Source: Paracoccaceae bacterium (GTDB lineage: Bacteria > Pseudomonadota > Alphaproteobacteria > Rhodobacterales > Rhodobacteraceae). Taken from it: DNA of 64,000 bases. This document shows, in pieces, positions 18,128 to 28,792 of the stretch; the first letter of the stretch is position 1, and the number at the start of each line of letters is the position of its first letter. The notes beneath the pieces are model-generated. The model did not search any database. It was given only the letters and a program-made list of their open reading frames with translations, and was not told the DNA's origin. The position numbers and the translations under genes were made by a program. The stretch is from contig JAHEAO010000007.1 in NCBI GenBank assembly GCA_024642725.1, positions 1 to 64,000 on the forward strand. Direction: 5' to 3'.

Positions 18128-19264
18128 TCAGCCGATTTCGGCGTGGAAGGCCCAGTCGATCCAGGGCATCAGCGCCTCCAGATCGGCGGTCTCAACGGTC
18201 CCGCCACACCAGATCCGCAAGCCCGGCGGCGCATCGCGATAGGCACCGATATCATAGGCAACGCCCTCGGTCTCCAGCCGCTTCGCAACGGCCTTTGCAA
18301 AGGCCGCGCCATCCTTGATTCTCGGGTCGGTGAACTTCAGGCAAACACTGGTATTGCTGCGGGTCGCGGGATCGGTCGCCAGATTCTCGATCCAGCTATT
18401 TTGCGCGCAAAACGTCTCTAACACGGCGAAATTTGCGTTCGCCCGGGCAATCAGCCCCGGCAATCCACCGATTGATTGCGCCCAGTTCAGCGCCTGCAGA
18501 TAATCCTCGACCGCCAGCATGGACGGGGTATTGATGGTCTCACCGACAAAGATCCCCTCGATCAGCTTGCCACCCTTGGTCATCCGGAAGATCTTTGGCA
18601 AAGGCCATGCAGGCGTATAGCTTTCCAACCGCTCGACAGCGCGCGGACTCAGGATCAGCATCCCATGTGCCGCCTCGCCGCCCAGCACCTTCTGCCAAGA
18701 GAACGTCACTACATCCAGCTTGTCCCAAGGAAGGTCCATCGCAAACGCGGCACTTGTCGCGTCACAAATGGTAAGTCCTTGCCTTTCAACGGGAATTTTC
18801 GTCCCATTCGGCAGCCTGACGCCGCTCGTTGTGCCGTTCCAGGTAAAGACGACATCCTTGTCGAAATCCACCTCCGCAAAGTCCACGATGGATCCGTAGT
18901 CGGCTGTCCGGACCGTGGCGTCCAGCTTCAGTTGCTTGACCACATCCGTGACCCAACCGGACCCAAAGCTTTCCCAAGCAAGCATCTCAACGGGTCGTGC
19001 GCCCAGCATTGACCACATGGCCATCTCGACGGCACCGGTGTCCGATGCGGGCACGATGCCGATCCGGTATCCCTCCGGAACGCCAAGAATTGCGCGTGTC
19101 TTATCAATGGCTTCACGCAATTTCGCCTTGCCGATTGCGGCGCGGTGCGACCGGCCCAAGGGCGCGTCCGACAAGGAATTCAAAGTAAAAGTGGGGATTT
19201 TGGCGCAGGGGCCAGACGAAAACCGCGGATTGACCGGCCGCGATGCCGGTTTGGTCGTGACCAT
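18128..19264 (-). CDS. serC: Phosphoserine aminotransferase
   Basis: [77 protein letters not shown]. Confidence 0.95.
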   Translation of the reverse strand: MVTTKPASRPVNPRFSSGPCAKIPTFTLNSLSDAPLGRSHRAAIGKAKLREAIDKTRAILGVPEGYRIGIVPASDTGAVEMAMWSMLGARPVEMLAWESFGSGWVTDVVKQLKLDATVRTADYGSIVDFAEVDFDKDVVFTWNGTTSGVRLPNGTKIPVERQGLTICDATSAAFAMDLPWDKLDVVTFSWQKVLGGEAAHGMLILSPRAVERLESYTPAWPLPKIFRMTKGGKLIEGIFVGETINTPSMLAVEDYLQALNWAQSIGGLPGLIARANANFAVLETFCAQNSWIENLATDPATRSNTSVCLKFTDPRIKDGAAFAKAVAKRLETEGVAYDIGAYRDAPPGLRIWCGGTVETADLEALMPWIDWAFHAEIG

Positions 19265-19274
19265 TGCTGGTATC

Positions 19275-19340
19275 CTCTCAGATATGCGCCCCTCGTTGGG
19301 GAGGGGTGTCCCACCGCCGGGCATACGTCCGCCCCAGACC
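19275..19340 (-). ncRNA. Candidate serC leader RNA motif
   Basis: Minus strand directly upstream of serC: TATGC (19325-19321) pairs with GCATA (19287-19283), enclosing hairpin CCCCTC...GAGGGG (19306-19301/19294-19289) and CCCGGCGGTGGGACA. Confidence 0.6.
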
Positions 19341-19418
19341 TTTCACAAGAGGAAAAACGTCGCTATAGCGCCGCCTGAGCCACCAAAAACGACAAACATC
19401 CGCGATCGGACCCCGCCC

Positions 19419-20291
19419 ATGTTCACCGTAACGCTGCTGACCAACCCGGAAAGACCCTGCCTTGAAGGGGCCTTGGTCGATTCACTTCGCAATGCGTGGG
19501 GCGGAGGCGAGGCATACTGGCTCGCTCCCGATGAGGCTGCCGAGTTCAGCATTGCCGCTCTTCCGACGGGTCGCTGGCAAGTCTGGGCGGACCTGCAAGA
19601 CATGCAGGTCGATCTCGTCATCCAGCCAACAAAGGGCCGCCGCAAACAGATGTTATTGGCGGACATGGATTCCACAATGATTCAGCAGGAATGCATTGAC
19701 GAACTCGCGGCCGAAGCGGGCTTCGGTCCCCAAGTTGCCGCGATCACGGCCCGCGCCATGAATGGAGAGCTGAACTTCGAAGAGGCGTTACGCGAACGGG
19801 TCGCAATGCTAAAGGGTCTGAATTACGCCGTAATAGACACTGTTTTGAAAAATCGCATCAAGCTGACGCCGGGGGGCAGGGCGCTGATCGCTACCATGAA
19901 AGCGCAAGGTGCATATGCCGCGCTCGTGTCTGGCGGGTTCACTGCCTTTACCACGCTCATTGCCGCCGATCTCGGTTTTGACGAGAACCGTGCCAACACG
20001 CTGTTGATCCGCAACGGGATGCTGACCGGTGCCGTTTCTGAACCGATTCTCGGGCGGGACGCAAAAGTCGCCGCCCTTGTCGAAATTACCAACCGGCTTG
20101 GTCTGACCCACGATCAGGTCATGGCCGTCGGCGACGGGGCAAACGATTTGGGGATGCTTGGTCTGGCGGGTGCGGGGGTGGCACTTCACGCCAAGCCGTC
20201 GGTCGCAGCGCAATGCGATATCCGCATCAATCACGGGAACCTGACGGCGTTGCTCTATATTCAGGGCTACTCTCGAAACGACTTCGTCTAG
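19419..20291 (+). CDS. serB: Phosphoserine phosphatase
   Basis: LLADMDSTMIQQECIDELA, VSGGFTAFT, AVGDGANDLGML. Confidence 0.95.
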   Translation: MFTVTLLTNPERPCLEGALVDSLRNAWGGGEAYWLAPDEAAEFSIAALPTGRWQVWADLQDMQVDLVIQPTKGRRKQMLLADMDSTMIQQECIDELAAEAGFGPQVAAITARAMNGELNFEEALRERVAMLKGLNYAVIDTVLKNRIKLTPGGRALIATMKAQGAYAALVSGGFTAFTTLIAADLGFDENRANTLLIRNGMLTGAVSEPILGRDAKVAALVEITNRLGLTHDQVMAVGDGANDLGMLGLAGAGVALHAKPSVAAQCDIRINHGNLTALLYIQGYSRNDFV

Positions 20292-21286
20292 GCCGGGAAC
20301 CCCGCGGCGGTTTTCATCGTCCCCGTGGCAAGTCCCCGCCGATTGCGTTCGACCGTGTTGATATAGCGCAACGCTGTGGGATGCCCGGCGTCAAGCACGC
20401 CCAACCGGATCAGCAAAGCTGCGACAGCGGCAGATTTTGCCTTGTCACTCCCGTCGATGATCTTCAGCGCGGCGCCAAGCTTCTTCTGGGGTAGAATCAC
20501 GACATAGACGCCATCGGCCCCGCTCTTGACCGCGCCTTTTCCCTCAAGCGCACGCATCAGTTCTGTAGTTGCGGCACCCTCGCCCGACACCAGTTCAGGA
20601 TACTGCATCATGGCATTGACCAATCGCACGGCGGCCCTGTCGCGCGCGGACCCGCCAGCGCCCGCAGCCGCGAAATAGCCCATGCCCCGCGCGAGTCCGT
20701 GAACCGTGGTCGCGAAATTCGGTGCTGAACAGCCGTCAATGCCGAACCCGGGACTATCAAGTCCGGTCACGTCCTCGAACGCCGCGCGAACAGCGACCTG
20801 AACCGGGTGTGCGACCTCAACATATTCCGGCCCGGCGCCGATATGCTTGGCGTAGGTCAGAAAACCGGAATGCTTGCCAGAGCAGTTGTTGTGGACCTGG
20901 CATGGCTGTTGATAGGCTCTAATAAGGGCGTTTCGCCCCTCGATGTCTCCGGGTTCCTGTGGCCCACAGCGCAGATCGGCCTCGGTCAGACCCAGATCAG
21001 CAAGCCAGGCGGTGACCCGCTCGGTATGCATGGCGCCGCCGCGATGCGAAGCGCAGGACAGTGCAAGCTGATCGGTTCTCAGGCCGAATGCATCGGCGGC
21101 ACCGCTTTCGACAAGCGGAAGCGCTTGGATCATCTTGCATGAAGATCGTGGGTAGATCAACGCATCGGGATCGCCCCAAGACTCGACAATATTGCCTGAG
21201 CCATCGCAGATGACCGCATGGCCGAAATGCCGGCATTCCAGCAGGTCGCCGCGCCAGATTTCAATCATTTCTACGGGTTTTGCCAT
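20288..21286 (-). CDS. L-asparaginase II family protein
   Basis: EIWRGDLLECRHFGHAVICDGSGNIVESWGDP, HNNCSGKHSGFL. Confidence 0.88.
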   Translation of the reverse strand: MAKPVEMIEIWRGDLLECRHFGHAVICDGSGNIVESWGDPDALIYPRSSCKMIQALPLVESGAADAFGLRTDQLALSCASHRGGAMHTERVTAWLADLGLTEADLRCGPQEPGDIEGRNALIRAYQQPCQVHNNCSGKHSGFLTYAKHIGAGPEYVEVAHPVQVAVRAAFEDVTGLDSPGFGIDGCSAPNFATTVHGLARGMGYFAAAGAGGSARDRAAVRLVNAMMQYPELVSGEGAATTELMRALEGKGAVKSGADGVYVVILPQKKLGAALKIIDGSDKAKSAAVAALLIRLGVLDAGHPTALRYINTVERNRRGLATGTMKTAAGFPA

Positions 21287-21460
21287 GCTGAAATCTCCCG
21301 AGGACCTGCGCGATTTTCCGCCAACAGGTCTTTTAAAAACTGCTGCAAACACGTTAGACTATGGCAATCGAGATGAAAATGGGTCCACACCCTTCAGGTG
21401 CGCCAAAGACGCGTCGGGGATCAACCCAAGAGGCAAGAACAGCTGGAGGCTGTGAAACAG

Positions 21461-22018
21461 ATGACATCACCCATTTTGGCTGGCTTGATCGGCGCGGCGA
21501 TTGCTTTGGCTGGAACGACGGCCTTGGCACAGGATGAATCGACCAATCGGGTTGCTGCAAAGACGGACTGGAGCGTTTTTGTCGAAGCTGACCCCAAGGA
21601 ATGCTGGGGAGTCTCCAGCCCCAAGGAAACCGTGAACACCAAGGATGGCCGCGTCGTGGCGGTCAAGCGCGGTGATATCTTGTTGCTGATCACGTTCCGG
21701 CCGGGGACTGGCTCTGTCGGAGAGCTGTCATTCACCGGTGGCTATCCTTTCGCCGAAGGGTCGACGGTCAACCTAGATATCGGCGGAAATACATTCGAGC
21801 TTTTCACGAAGAACCTTCTGAACGACAAGAAAGAGAATGTCGGATGGGCTTGGGCGGCGTCCTCCGGCGATGACGCCAAGATCATCACGGCAATGAAGCG
21901 CGGGGCCGATGCGGTTCTGACCGCTCGCTCGTCTCGTGGCACACAGACCAAGGACACGTTCTCATTGCTTGGCCTGACTGCCGCACTGGAAGAAGCGGAA
22001 AAACGCTGCGCCGAATAG
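21461..22018 (+). CDS. Invasion-associated locus B (IalB) family protein
   Basis: Signal peptide then WSVFVEADPKECWGVSSP..., typical IalB-like fold sequence. Confidence 0.75.
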   Translation: MTSPILAGLIGAAIALAGTTALAQDESTNRVAAKTDWSVFVEADPKECWGVSSPKETVNTKDGRVVAVKRGDILLLITFRPGTGSVGELSFTGGYPFAEGSTVNLDIGGNTFELFTKNLLNDKKENVGWAWAASSGDDAKIITAMKRGADAVLTARSSRGTQTKDTFSLLGLTAALEEAEKRCAE

Positions 22019-22038
22019 AATTGACCGAATGGAATGCG

Positions 22039-22066
22039 CGCCCCGGCTTCGCGTCCGGGGCGTTTT
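22039..22066 (+). terminator. Rho-independent terminator after IalB-family gene
   Basis: CGCCCCGG-cttcgcgt-CCGGGGCG followed by TTTT. Confidence 0.75.
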
Positions 22067-22132
22067 GCATTGGGTGGTTCCACGAGGCGCGCGAATCCTG
22101 TAGAACCGTCCAATTCTGAAAGGACGACGACC

Positions 22133-23311
22133 ATGACGGCCACCGCACCGATCACGCAAGACGTGCAGACAATCCCCCGTAAATTGCCCAGCGGGCCTGT
22201 GAACCTTATCGGTTTGACACGCGATGCACTGCGCGAAACCCTGATCGCCGCGGGCACCCCGGAACGTCAGGCAAAGATGCGAGTCGGTCAGATCTGGCAG
22301 TGGATCTACCAGTGGGGCGTGCGCGATTTCAACGCGATGACCAATCTGTCCAAGACCTACCGCGCCGAATTGGCCGAAAGATTCGTACTCGATATCCCTG
22401 AAATAGTGTCGAAACAGGTATCTGCAGACGGCACTCGCAAATACCTCGTAAGGATCGCCGGCGGGCATGAGGTCGAAACCGTCTACATCCCAGAGGCCGA
22501 TCGCGGCACGCTTTGCATTTCCTCGCAGGTTGGTTGCACATTGACCTGTTCATTCTGCCACACCGGCACGCAAAAGCTTGTGCGCAACCTGACTTCGGCA
22601 GAGATCATCGGCCAGGTCATGCTGGCGCGCGATGATCTGGGCGAATGGCCCGAACCCGGCGCGCCCAAGAACGAAACCAGGCTTTTGTCGAACGTCGTTC
22701 TGATGGGCATGGGCGAACCGCTTTACAATTTTGACGCCGTTCGGGACGCGATGAAGATCGCGATGGACCCCGAAGGCATCCAACTGTCGCGCCGCCGTAT
22801 CACCCTTTCGACCTCGGGCGTCGTGCCAGAAATCGCAAAGACCGCGGAAGAAATCGGTTGCCAACTGGCAATCAGTTTTCACGCCACCACGGACGACGTC
22901 CGGGACAAACTGGTGCCCATCAACAAGAAATGGAACCTTGAAACACTTCTGAACGCGCTGCGCGACTATCCTAAGGCATCCAACTCCGAACGGATTACCT
23001 TTGAATATGTGATGCTGAAAGGCGTGAATGATAGCGATGAAGACGCGCGCCGGCTGGTGCGGCTGATCAAGGGCATTCCCGCAAAGATCAACCTGATCCC
23101 GTTCAATGAATGGCCCGGCGCGCCATACGAACGCTCCGACTGGGAGCGGATCGAAAGCTTTGCCGACATCGTCTATAAAGCTGGCTACGCAAGCCCGATC
23201 CGAACCCCGCGTGGCGAGGATATCATGGCCGCTTGCGGACAGTTGAAATCCGCGACGGAACGCGCCCGCAAGTCACGTGCGCAAATCGCTGCGGAAACCG
23301 GCACTGGTTGA
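22133..23311 (+). CDS. rlmN: 23S rRNA (adenine2503-C2)-methyltransferase
   Basis: [42 protein letters not shown]. Confidence 0.96.
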   Translation: MTATAPITQDVQTIPRKLPSGPVNLIGLTRDALRETLIAAGTPERQAKMRVGQIWQWIYQWGVRDFNAMTNLSKTYRAELAERFVLDIPEIVSKQVSADGTRKYLVRIAGGHEVETVYIPEADRGTLCISSQVGCTLTCSFCHTGTQKLVRNLTSAEIIGQVMLARDDLGEWPEPGAPKNETRLLSNVVLMGMGEPLYNFDAVRDAMKIAMDPEGIQLSRRRITLSTSGVVPEIAKTAEEIGCQLAISFHATTDDVRDKLVPINKKWNLETLLNALRDYPKASNSERITFEYVMLKGVNDSDEDARRLVRLIKGIPAKINLIPFNEWPGAPYERSDWERIESFADIVYKAGYASPIRTPRGEDIMAACGQLKSATERARKSRAQIAAETGTG

Positions 23312-23357
23312 TCCGTCTCACCCCGGTCTGAAAAGAGCTTTGCGGCCGACCGAAGCC

Positions 23358-24206
23358 TTAGCGCCCCGGTATAACGCCCCGTTTTTCGCCAGCGCCCTCC
23401 CAGCTATCGATGGCGTCAACGGCCTCTTTTGCTGTCTCTACAAAGCGGAAAAGCGTCAAATCCTCATCTGATATCGTGCCGGCTTCGGCCAGTGCCTCCC
23501 AGTTGATGATCTTTCGCCAAAAGCTTTCACCAAAGAGCAGTACCGGAATGCGCTCCATCCGGCCGGTCTGGATCAGTGTGAGCGTTTCGAACATCTCATC
23601 AAGCGTCCCAAATCCGCCGGGAAAGACAGCGAGCGCCTTGGCCCGCATCAGGAAATGCATCTTGCGAATGCCGAAATAGTGGAAATTGAAGCAGAGGTCG
23701 GGAGTCACATATTCGTTCGGCGCCTGTTCGTGGGGAAGCACGATATTCAGTCCGACGGAAACGCCCCCGGCGTCCGCCGCCCCGCGGTTCCCAGCCTCCA
23801 TGACACCGGGTCCGCCGCCAGTGACAATCACATGATGCCGATGCCCGTTTGCGACCGATCGCAATGTCATCAGCCGCGCAAACTCCCGCGCTTCGTCGTA
23901 GTATTTGGAAAGCTCTGCCAATGTCTTGGTGCGGGCCCGATCCTTATGTGTGGGCTCCGGTATCCGCGCGCCGCCGAACAGGACCACGGTCGATTCCACG
24001 CCATATTCCGACATCAGCATTTCGGGCTTCAACAGTTCGAGTTGCAGACGCACCGGCCGCAATTCGTCCCGACACAGAAAGTCGTTGTCATCAAAAGCCA
24101 ACCTGTAGGCCGGGGAACGGGTTTGCGGCGTGTCGGGAATGCCTTTGGCAGTAACACGGTCCTGATGCGAATCCCGGAAGGGATGCGCTCGGCGTTCGTC
24201 TTTCAT
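23358..24206 (-). CDS. LOG-family (TIGR00730-type) Rossmann-fold protein
   Basis: VTGGGPGVMEAGNRGA and PGGFGTLDEMFE motifs. Confidence 0.85.
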   Translation of the reverse strand: MKDERRAHPFRDSHQDRVTAKGIPDTPQTRSPAYRLAFDDNDFLCRDELRPVRLQLELLKPEMLMSEYGVESTVVLFGGARIPEPTHKDRARTKTLAELSKYYDEAREFARLMTLRSVANGHRHHVIVTGGGPGVMEAGNRGAADAGGVSVGLNIVLPHEQAPNEYVTPDLCFNFHYFGIRKMHFLMRAKALAVFPGGFGTLDEMFETLTLIQTGRMERIPVLLFGESFWRKIINWEALAEAGTISDEDLTLFRFVETAKEAVDAIDSWEGAGEKRGVIPGR

Positions 24207-24288
24207 TCGGGGCTCCTGATTGCGCGTATCGGTTTCAGGCACTATAGCGACGTGCGACCCGATGCTACATGACAAATTGGAGAGACCG

Positions 24289-25116
24289 ATGCCCAACGCC
24301 CAGCTGGAAACTGCAATCGAAGCGGCTTGGGACGCTCGCGACACAATCACACCGACGACGACCGGTGAAACCCGCGAGGCGATCGAGGATACGTTGAATG
24401 CACTGGACAGCGGAAAGCTGCGCGTCGCGGAAAAGCAGGCTGACGGACGGTGGCACGTCAACCAATGGGCCAAGAAAGCGGTCCTGCTTGGCTTCCGCAT
24501 CAAGGATATGGAACAGCAGGAAGGCGGCCCTCAGGGTGGCGGCTGGTGGGACAAGGTAGACAGCAAGTTCAAGGGCTGGGGCGAAAATCAATGGCGCGCG
24601 TCTGGTTTTCGCGCTGTTCCCAGTGCCGTGGTTCGGAAATCGGCCTACATTGCACCCGGCGTCATCTTGATGCCGAGCTTTGTCAATCTCGGCGCCTATG
24701 TCGACAGCGGCACCATGGTCGATACCTGGGCCACGGTCGGCTCTTGCGCCCAAATTGGCAAAAACGTCCACTTGTCGGGCGGCGTCGGCATTGGCGGAGT
24801 TCTGGAACCGATGCAGGCCGGCCCGACGATCATCGAGGACAATTGCTTCATCGGTGCCCGGTCAGAGGTCGTCGAAGGCTGTATCGTGCGAGAAGGCTCG
24901 GTCCTTGGCATGGGTGTCTTCATCGGCCAGTCCACCAAAATCGTTGATCGCGAGACCGGGGAAGTGACCTATGGCGAGGTTCCACCCTATTCAGTCGTCG
25001 TCGCAGGATCCATGCCGTCGAAGAACGGAATCAGTCTCTATTGCGCGGTTATCGTAAAGCGGGTCGATGAAAAGACCCGTTCCAAAACCGGCATCAACGA
25101 GCTCTTGCGTGACTGA
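24289..25116 (+). CDS. dapD: 2,3,4,5-tetrahydropyridine-2,6-dicarboxylate N-succinyltransferase
   Basis: Hexapeptide-repeat enzyme: [36 protein letters not shown]. Confidence 0.96.
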   Translation: MPNAQLETAIEAAWDARDTITPTTTGETREAIEDTLNALDSGKLRVAEKQADGRWHVNQWAKKAVLLGFRIKDMEQQEGGPQGGGWWDKVDSKFKGWGENQWRASGFRAVPSAVVRKSAYIAPGVILMPSFVNLGAYVDSGTMVDTWATVGSCAQIGKNVHLSGGVGIGGVLEPMQAGPTIIEDNCFIGARSEVVEGCIVREGSVLGMGVFIGQSTKIVDRETGEVTYGEVPPYSVVVAGSMPSKNGISLYCAVIVKRVDEKTRSKTGINELLRD

Positions 25117-25564
25117 TGCGACCAGTGAGACAGAACGCGTTACCCGCGCGATGAACGAGCTCGCCCAATTGATCAGGGCGGCGCCGAGCGAGGTGATCAC
25201 TACCATTGCGTGCGGTGACAGCTATGAATCGGAAGAGGGCTGTCGCAAGAGCTTGGCGGCCCTGCGCGAAGTCATCGCAGAGCTGGAATGTCGGCTTGAA
25301 AGACAGCCCGGCAATCATTGGCACCCGCGCGAGCCGATCGAATTAACCTCTTGCGGCGTCGATGGACAAGGCGTGGAAGCAACAGCCATCGCCACGGCCC
25401 TGCTGATGATTTCCGATCTCGAGGCCGACCAGTATGGGTACATGGACTATCGCTGGAACTTTACACCGGGCCGCGCGTTCCTTGAATCACTGCCGGAGCG
25501 CTTCCGCTCCCCGCTGATGGCTGGTTTCGATATCATGCGCGATCGATGGAGCGAAGATGACTAA
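25109..25564 (+). CDS. Hypothetical protein
   Basis: ORF overlapping dapD stop with GTG start, in dap operon orientation. Confidence 0.6.
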   Translation: MTDATSETERVTRAMNELAQLIRAAPSEVITTIACGDSYESEEGCRKSLAALREVIAELECRLERQPGNHWHPREPIELTSCGVDGQGVEATAIATALLMISDLEADQYGYMDYRWNFTPGRAFLESLPERFRSPLMAGFDIMRDRWSEDD

Positions 25565-25886
25565 GGTGGCATCCAGACAACAGGTCTACACCTTGCTGGT
25601 CGAGGTCGGCCGCAAGGAGGGCGACGGCCTGCCTGCGAAATCTACCGGGGCGGCGCTGATGTGCTACGCTTCGGGCGTGGACGAGGCCGAAGCCGTGCGG
25701 GAAACGGTGGCGATCCTGAAACAGGCAGATATGGCGCCACTTGACGTATCGGGCTACGGCACGCTGGAAGAGCGGTTGGCCGAGGGTCATGACATCAGTG
25801 ACGACGAACGGGCGCTCATGCAGCGGGCGCTGGACGAGAACTCTGTCATCGTCGCGCAGATGACACCCTTCTACGACAAGTCCTGA
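25557..25886 (+). CDS. Hypothetical protein
   Basis: 109 aa ORF with overlaps to both neighbours, consistent with translational coupling. Confidence 0.65.
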   Translation: MTKVASRQQVYTLLVEVGRKEGDGLPAKSTGAALMCYASGVDEAEAVRETVAILKQADMAPLDVSGYGTLEERLAEGHDISDDERALMQRALDENSVIVAQMTPFYDKS

Positions 25887-26524
25887 TGGGAACGGTTTTT
25901 CTCGATCTCGACGGCACGCTGACCGACCCCAAACCGGGGATCACGTCATCTGTGGCCTATGCGCTGGAAAAACTTGGCCTGCCTGTGCCTTCGTCTGACG
26001 ACCTGCTTTGGGTGATTGGCCCTCCGCTCCTTGACAGTTTCGGCCAGTTGGGCGCGCCGGATCCTGCCCGGGCCCTTGCGCTCTACCGTGAGCGTTACAC
26101 GGATACGGGCCTTTTCGATAACAGTGTCTACAAAGGCATTCCCGAGGCGTTGTCGCGATTGCGCGATGGTGGTCACCGGATGTGCCTGGCGACCGCGAAA
26201 CCGCATGTCTATGCGCGCCGAATTACCGCGCATTTCGATCTTGCCCGTTGGATGGATCATGAATTCGGACCTGAACTGGATGGCACTCGAAACGACAAGG
26301 CCGATCTGCTGGCTCATGCGCTTGAACTTACCGGAATCGATCCGTCTGACTCAGTCATGATAGGCGACCGGATCCACGATTTCCGTGCCGCACGTTCAGT
26401 CGGGATGACCAGCATCGCGGTGACCTGGGGCTACGGTACCAAGGATGAAACCGCGCTGGCCGATTTTACCTGCGATCAGCCCGAACAGTTACCTGATACA
26501 GTGCACAGAGCGCTTGGCGGCTGA
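25886..26524 (+). CDS. HAD-family hydrolase (phosphoglycolate phosphatase-like)
   Basis: VFLDLDGTLTDPKPGI (DxDGT), MIGDRIHDFRAA. Confidence 0.88.
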   Translation: MGTVFLDLDGTLTDPKPGITSSVAYALEKLGLPVPSSDDLLWVIGPPLLDSFGQLGAPDPARALALYRERYTDTGLFDNSVYKGIPEALSRLRDGGHRMCLATAKPHVYARRITAHFDLARWMDHEFGPELDGTRNDKADLLAHALELTGIDPSDSVMIGDRIHDFRAARSVGMTSIAVTWGYGTKDETALADFTCDQPEQLPDTVHRALGG

Positions 26525-26526
26525 AT

Positions 26527-27582
26527 TCAGCGACTCACGGAGTTGCCGAACCAGTCGGCATAGATACGCGAATATGTACCGTCCTCGCGCAGTTTCAGCA
26601 GACTCTGGTTCAGCCGCTCTGCCAGCGGGCTACCGGTTTGAAGGGCAATGCCGTAGTTCTCGCGCAGGAAAACTGGTCCGACGAGCCGCGCTTCGCCACC
26701 GGAGCGCAAAGCATAGTAGGCCAGGATCGGCGCATCAAAGACGACTGCGTCCAATTCTCCCACCTCGAACCCCGCGGTCAGTTCATCAAGCCCCGGATAG
26801 CCGATAAAGGGCAGGTTCTGCCCCTGAAGGAAGGCACTCGACGTTGAACCATCGATCGTCCCCACTCGTTTGTCGTAAAGGTCGTGAACCGAACTGACGG
26901 AATTCTGGATTGCGTCAACCGTAAGCGCAGACGTGATCTTGGCTACAAAAACAGACACGACGAACAGCGAAGACACGACAAGGAAGACGCCGAATATGCG
27001 GCCCAGGAATGTCCTCGGCGCCCGCTCTTCGAAACCGCCGTTCACCACAAGGTTCAGTGCCCACCAGAAGGAGGGAAACATAGCCTCTTTAAGAGGCTTG
27101 TCGAAATATTCCTGTGACTTCCGTTCCAGCAGCCACATCAGAAGCCCGCCAACGAACAACAGTGCGAATGCGAACGCAACGGCGACCAGCAGGTCGCTCG
27201 ATAGGATGGCGGAGAGTACCGTCATGCTGGCGCTGCGATCTTGATGCATCATGATCTGAAGGCCGCTTTCGAAAATCGGCTGGGTGAAGTCCATCACCGA
27301 CTCGCGCCCCGCGGTAATCGAGATATTGGCTACCGCCGCATCGACCTCACCCTCTTGGACGAGCCGCAGCATTTCCCGGAATTCGGTGACCCGTACAATT
27401 TCGTAAGTCTCGCCAAGATCACCCGCCAGTTCGTCCCACAGATCAAGGCTGAACCCGGTCTCTTTGCCATCGATCTGAAGCGAGAACGGTGGCCTTGTGA
27501 CCGTCGCAATACGAATGTCCTGAGCAGCGAGGCCGGAAGCGGCACTGATCAGCGCAAACAGAGAAATTATGAAGCTTCGCAA
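26527..27582 (-). CDS. Ionotropic-glutamate-receptor-like ligand-gated ion channel
   Basis: Signal peptide, split periplasmic binding domain (DIRIATVTRPPFSLQIDGKETGFSLDLWDELA), TM1, re-entrant loop FWWALNLVVNGGFEERAPRTFLGRIFG, TM VVSSLFVVSVFVAKITSALTV, then second binding lobe. Confidence 0.8.
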   Translation of the reverse strand: MRSFIISLFALISAASGLAAQDIRIATVTRPPFSLQIDGKETGFSLDLWDELAGDLGETYEIVRVTEFREMLRLVQEGEVDAAVANISITAGRESVMDFTQPIFESGLQIMMHQDRSASMTVLSAILSSDLLVAVAFAFALLFVGGLLMWLLERKSQEYFDKPLKEAMFPSFWWALNLVVNGGFEERAPRTFLGRIFGVFLVVSSLFVVSVFVAKITSALTVDAIQNSVSSVHDLYDKRVGTIDGSTSSAFLQGQNLPFIGYPGLDELTAGFEVGELDAVVFDAPILAYYALRSGGEARLVGPVFLRENYGIALQTGSPLAERLNQSLLKLREDGTYSRIYADWFGNSVSR

Positions 27583-27646
27583 GTCCCGGCCCCCTTAGTG
27601 CTGCGCCTTATGGCACGTCACTTGTTCGCCGTGCAATGCCAAGTTG

Positions 27647-28753
27647 TCAGGCGCTGAGTTCGGTCAATAGCGATGCGGCTTCATAGCTGCGCAAAGATCG
27701 TGCGACGGATTGCCCGTGCCGCGGCATGCTGCAAACCGGAAGGTCCGCCAGTGATGTCCTCCTTGCTAGACCCGGCGAACCTGAAAGTTGTCCCAGAAAC
27801 AGGCTCTCGGCCCAGGTTCCCGCGACATCTATGCATTCATGGTTGTCAAGCAGGATCTGATAATACGTCACTGTCGGCAGGTCTGGCTCATACTGGACGG
27901 AATGAAGACTGGTCAGGTCGCGGGCCTTAACCAGAACCGTGTCTGAGCCAAAGAGATACTCTGCATCCGGCCCGGTCATGATCACGCCCTGATCCTGGGC
28001 GACAACAATATCCTGCAACAAGCCAAAGAAGGGCGCCCGCAACCTGATCGGAGCGAACTGCCCGACCGCTGGCACCTCGACCCGCGTGATCCAGCGGATC
28101 GGCTGTTGTCCACTGCTGGCGGTCTGGATCAAATCCCCCAATGCCAGACGCTCGACGGAACGGTAGCCTTCGGCGGTCCCAATCAGCGTGCCGCGCATCA
28201 ATCCGGAACTCAGGCAAATGGGTGCAATATGGTCTGCCACCGCAAGGCAGGCGATTCCGTCCTCGACGAATGTTGCGGGGCCGATCGATACGATATCCCT
28301 CAGATCGGCCAGCGGCAACGGCACAGGATTGGCGACTGCAGCCTGATGAATGGCCAAGCGATCCATGGACTGGATGGTCAGGTGCGCGCTGCGGGCCGGG
28401 GCATCCCATGTGTAGCTGACTCTGATCCGTGAGCCTGCAGTAAGATCCGGACTCTCGATTGCTGTTGTGGTGGCCGATGGTCCCTGAACGATTGTCAGCC
28501 GTACAGACTGGGCCCGGTCCAGGGCTATCGAAAACCTCCGGGTCCAGCCTGTGTCTGACTGGAATGAGAGCAGTGGCAACGGTCGGTTACTGGTATTGGG
28601 AATTTCCGTCTCGAACATGACCGTTCCGCAGGCCAGAAGCATATCTGGATCACTTGAACGGCGACTGTTCCCCGATGGATCGAAGGCCAGGTTTGGACGA
28701 GCCTTGCGGGCGGCGTACCCGGGAGGAAACGGGTTGATGCCAATCCAGGTCAT
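27647..28753 (-). CDS. Hint-domain (Hint_2-type) protein with degenerate catalytic residues
   Basis: SGLMRGTLIGTAEGYRSVERLALGDLI aligns with CFVAGTLIRTPDGDVPVETLTPGDLV of neighbour, but Cys is absent. Confidence 0.75.
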   Translation of the reverse strand: MTWIGINPFPPGYAARKARPNLAFDPSGNSRRSSDPDMLLACGTVMFETEIPNTSNRPLPLLSFQSDTGWTRRFSIALDRAQSVRLTIVQGPSATTTAIESPDLTAGSRIRVSYTWDAPARSAHLTIQSMDRLAIHQAAVANPVPLPLADLRDIVSIGPATFVEDGIACLAVADHIAPICLSSGLMRGTLIGTAEGYRSVERLALGDLIQTASSGQQPIRWITRVEVPAVGQFAPIRLRAPFFGLLQDIVVAQDQGVIMTGPDAEYLFGSDTVLVKARDLTSLHSVQYEPDLPTVTYYQILLDNHECIDVAGTWAESLFLGQLSGSPGLARRTSLADLPVCSMPRHGQSVARSLRSYEAASLLTELSA

Positions 28754-28792
28754 GTGACTTCTCGGTTTTTCGTGGCTCTCACTTTCGTCTCC

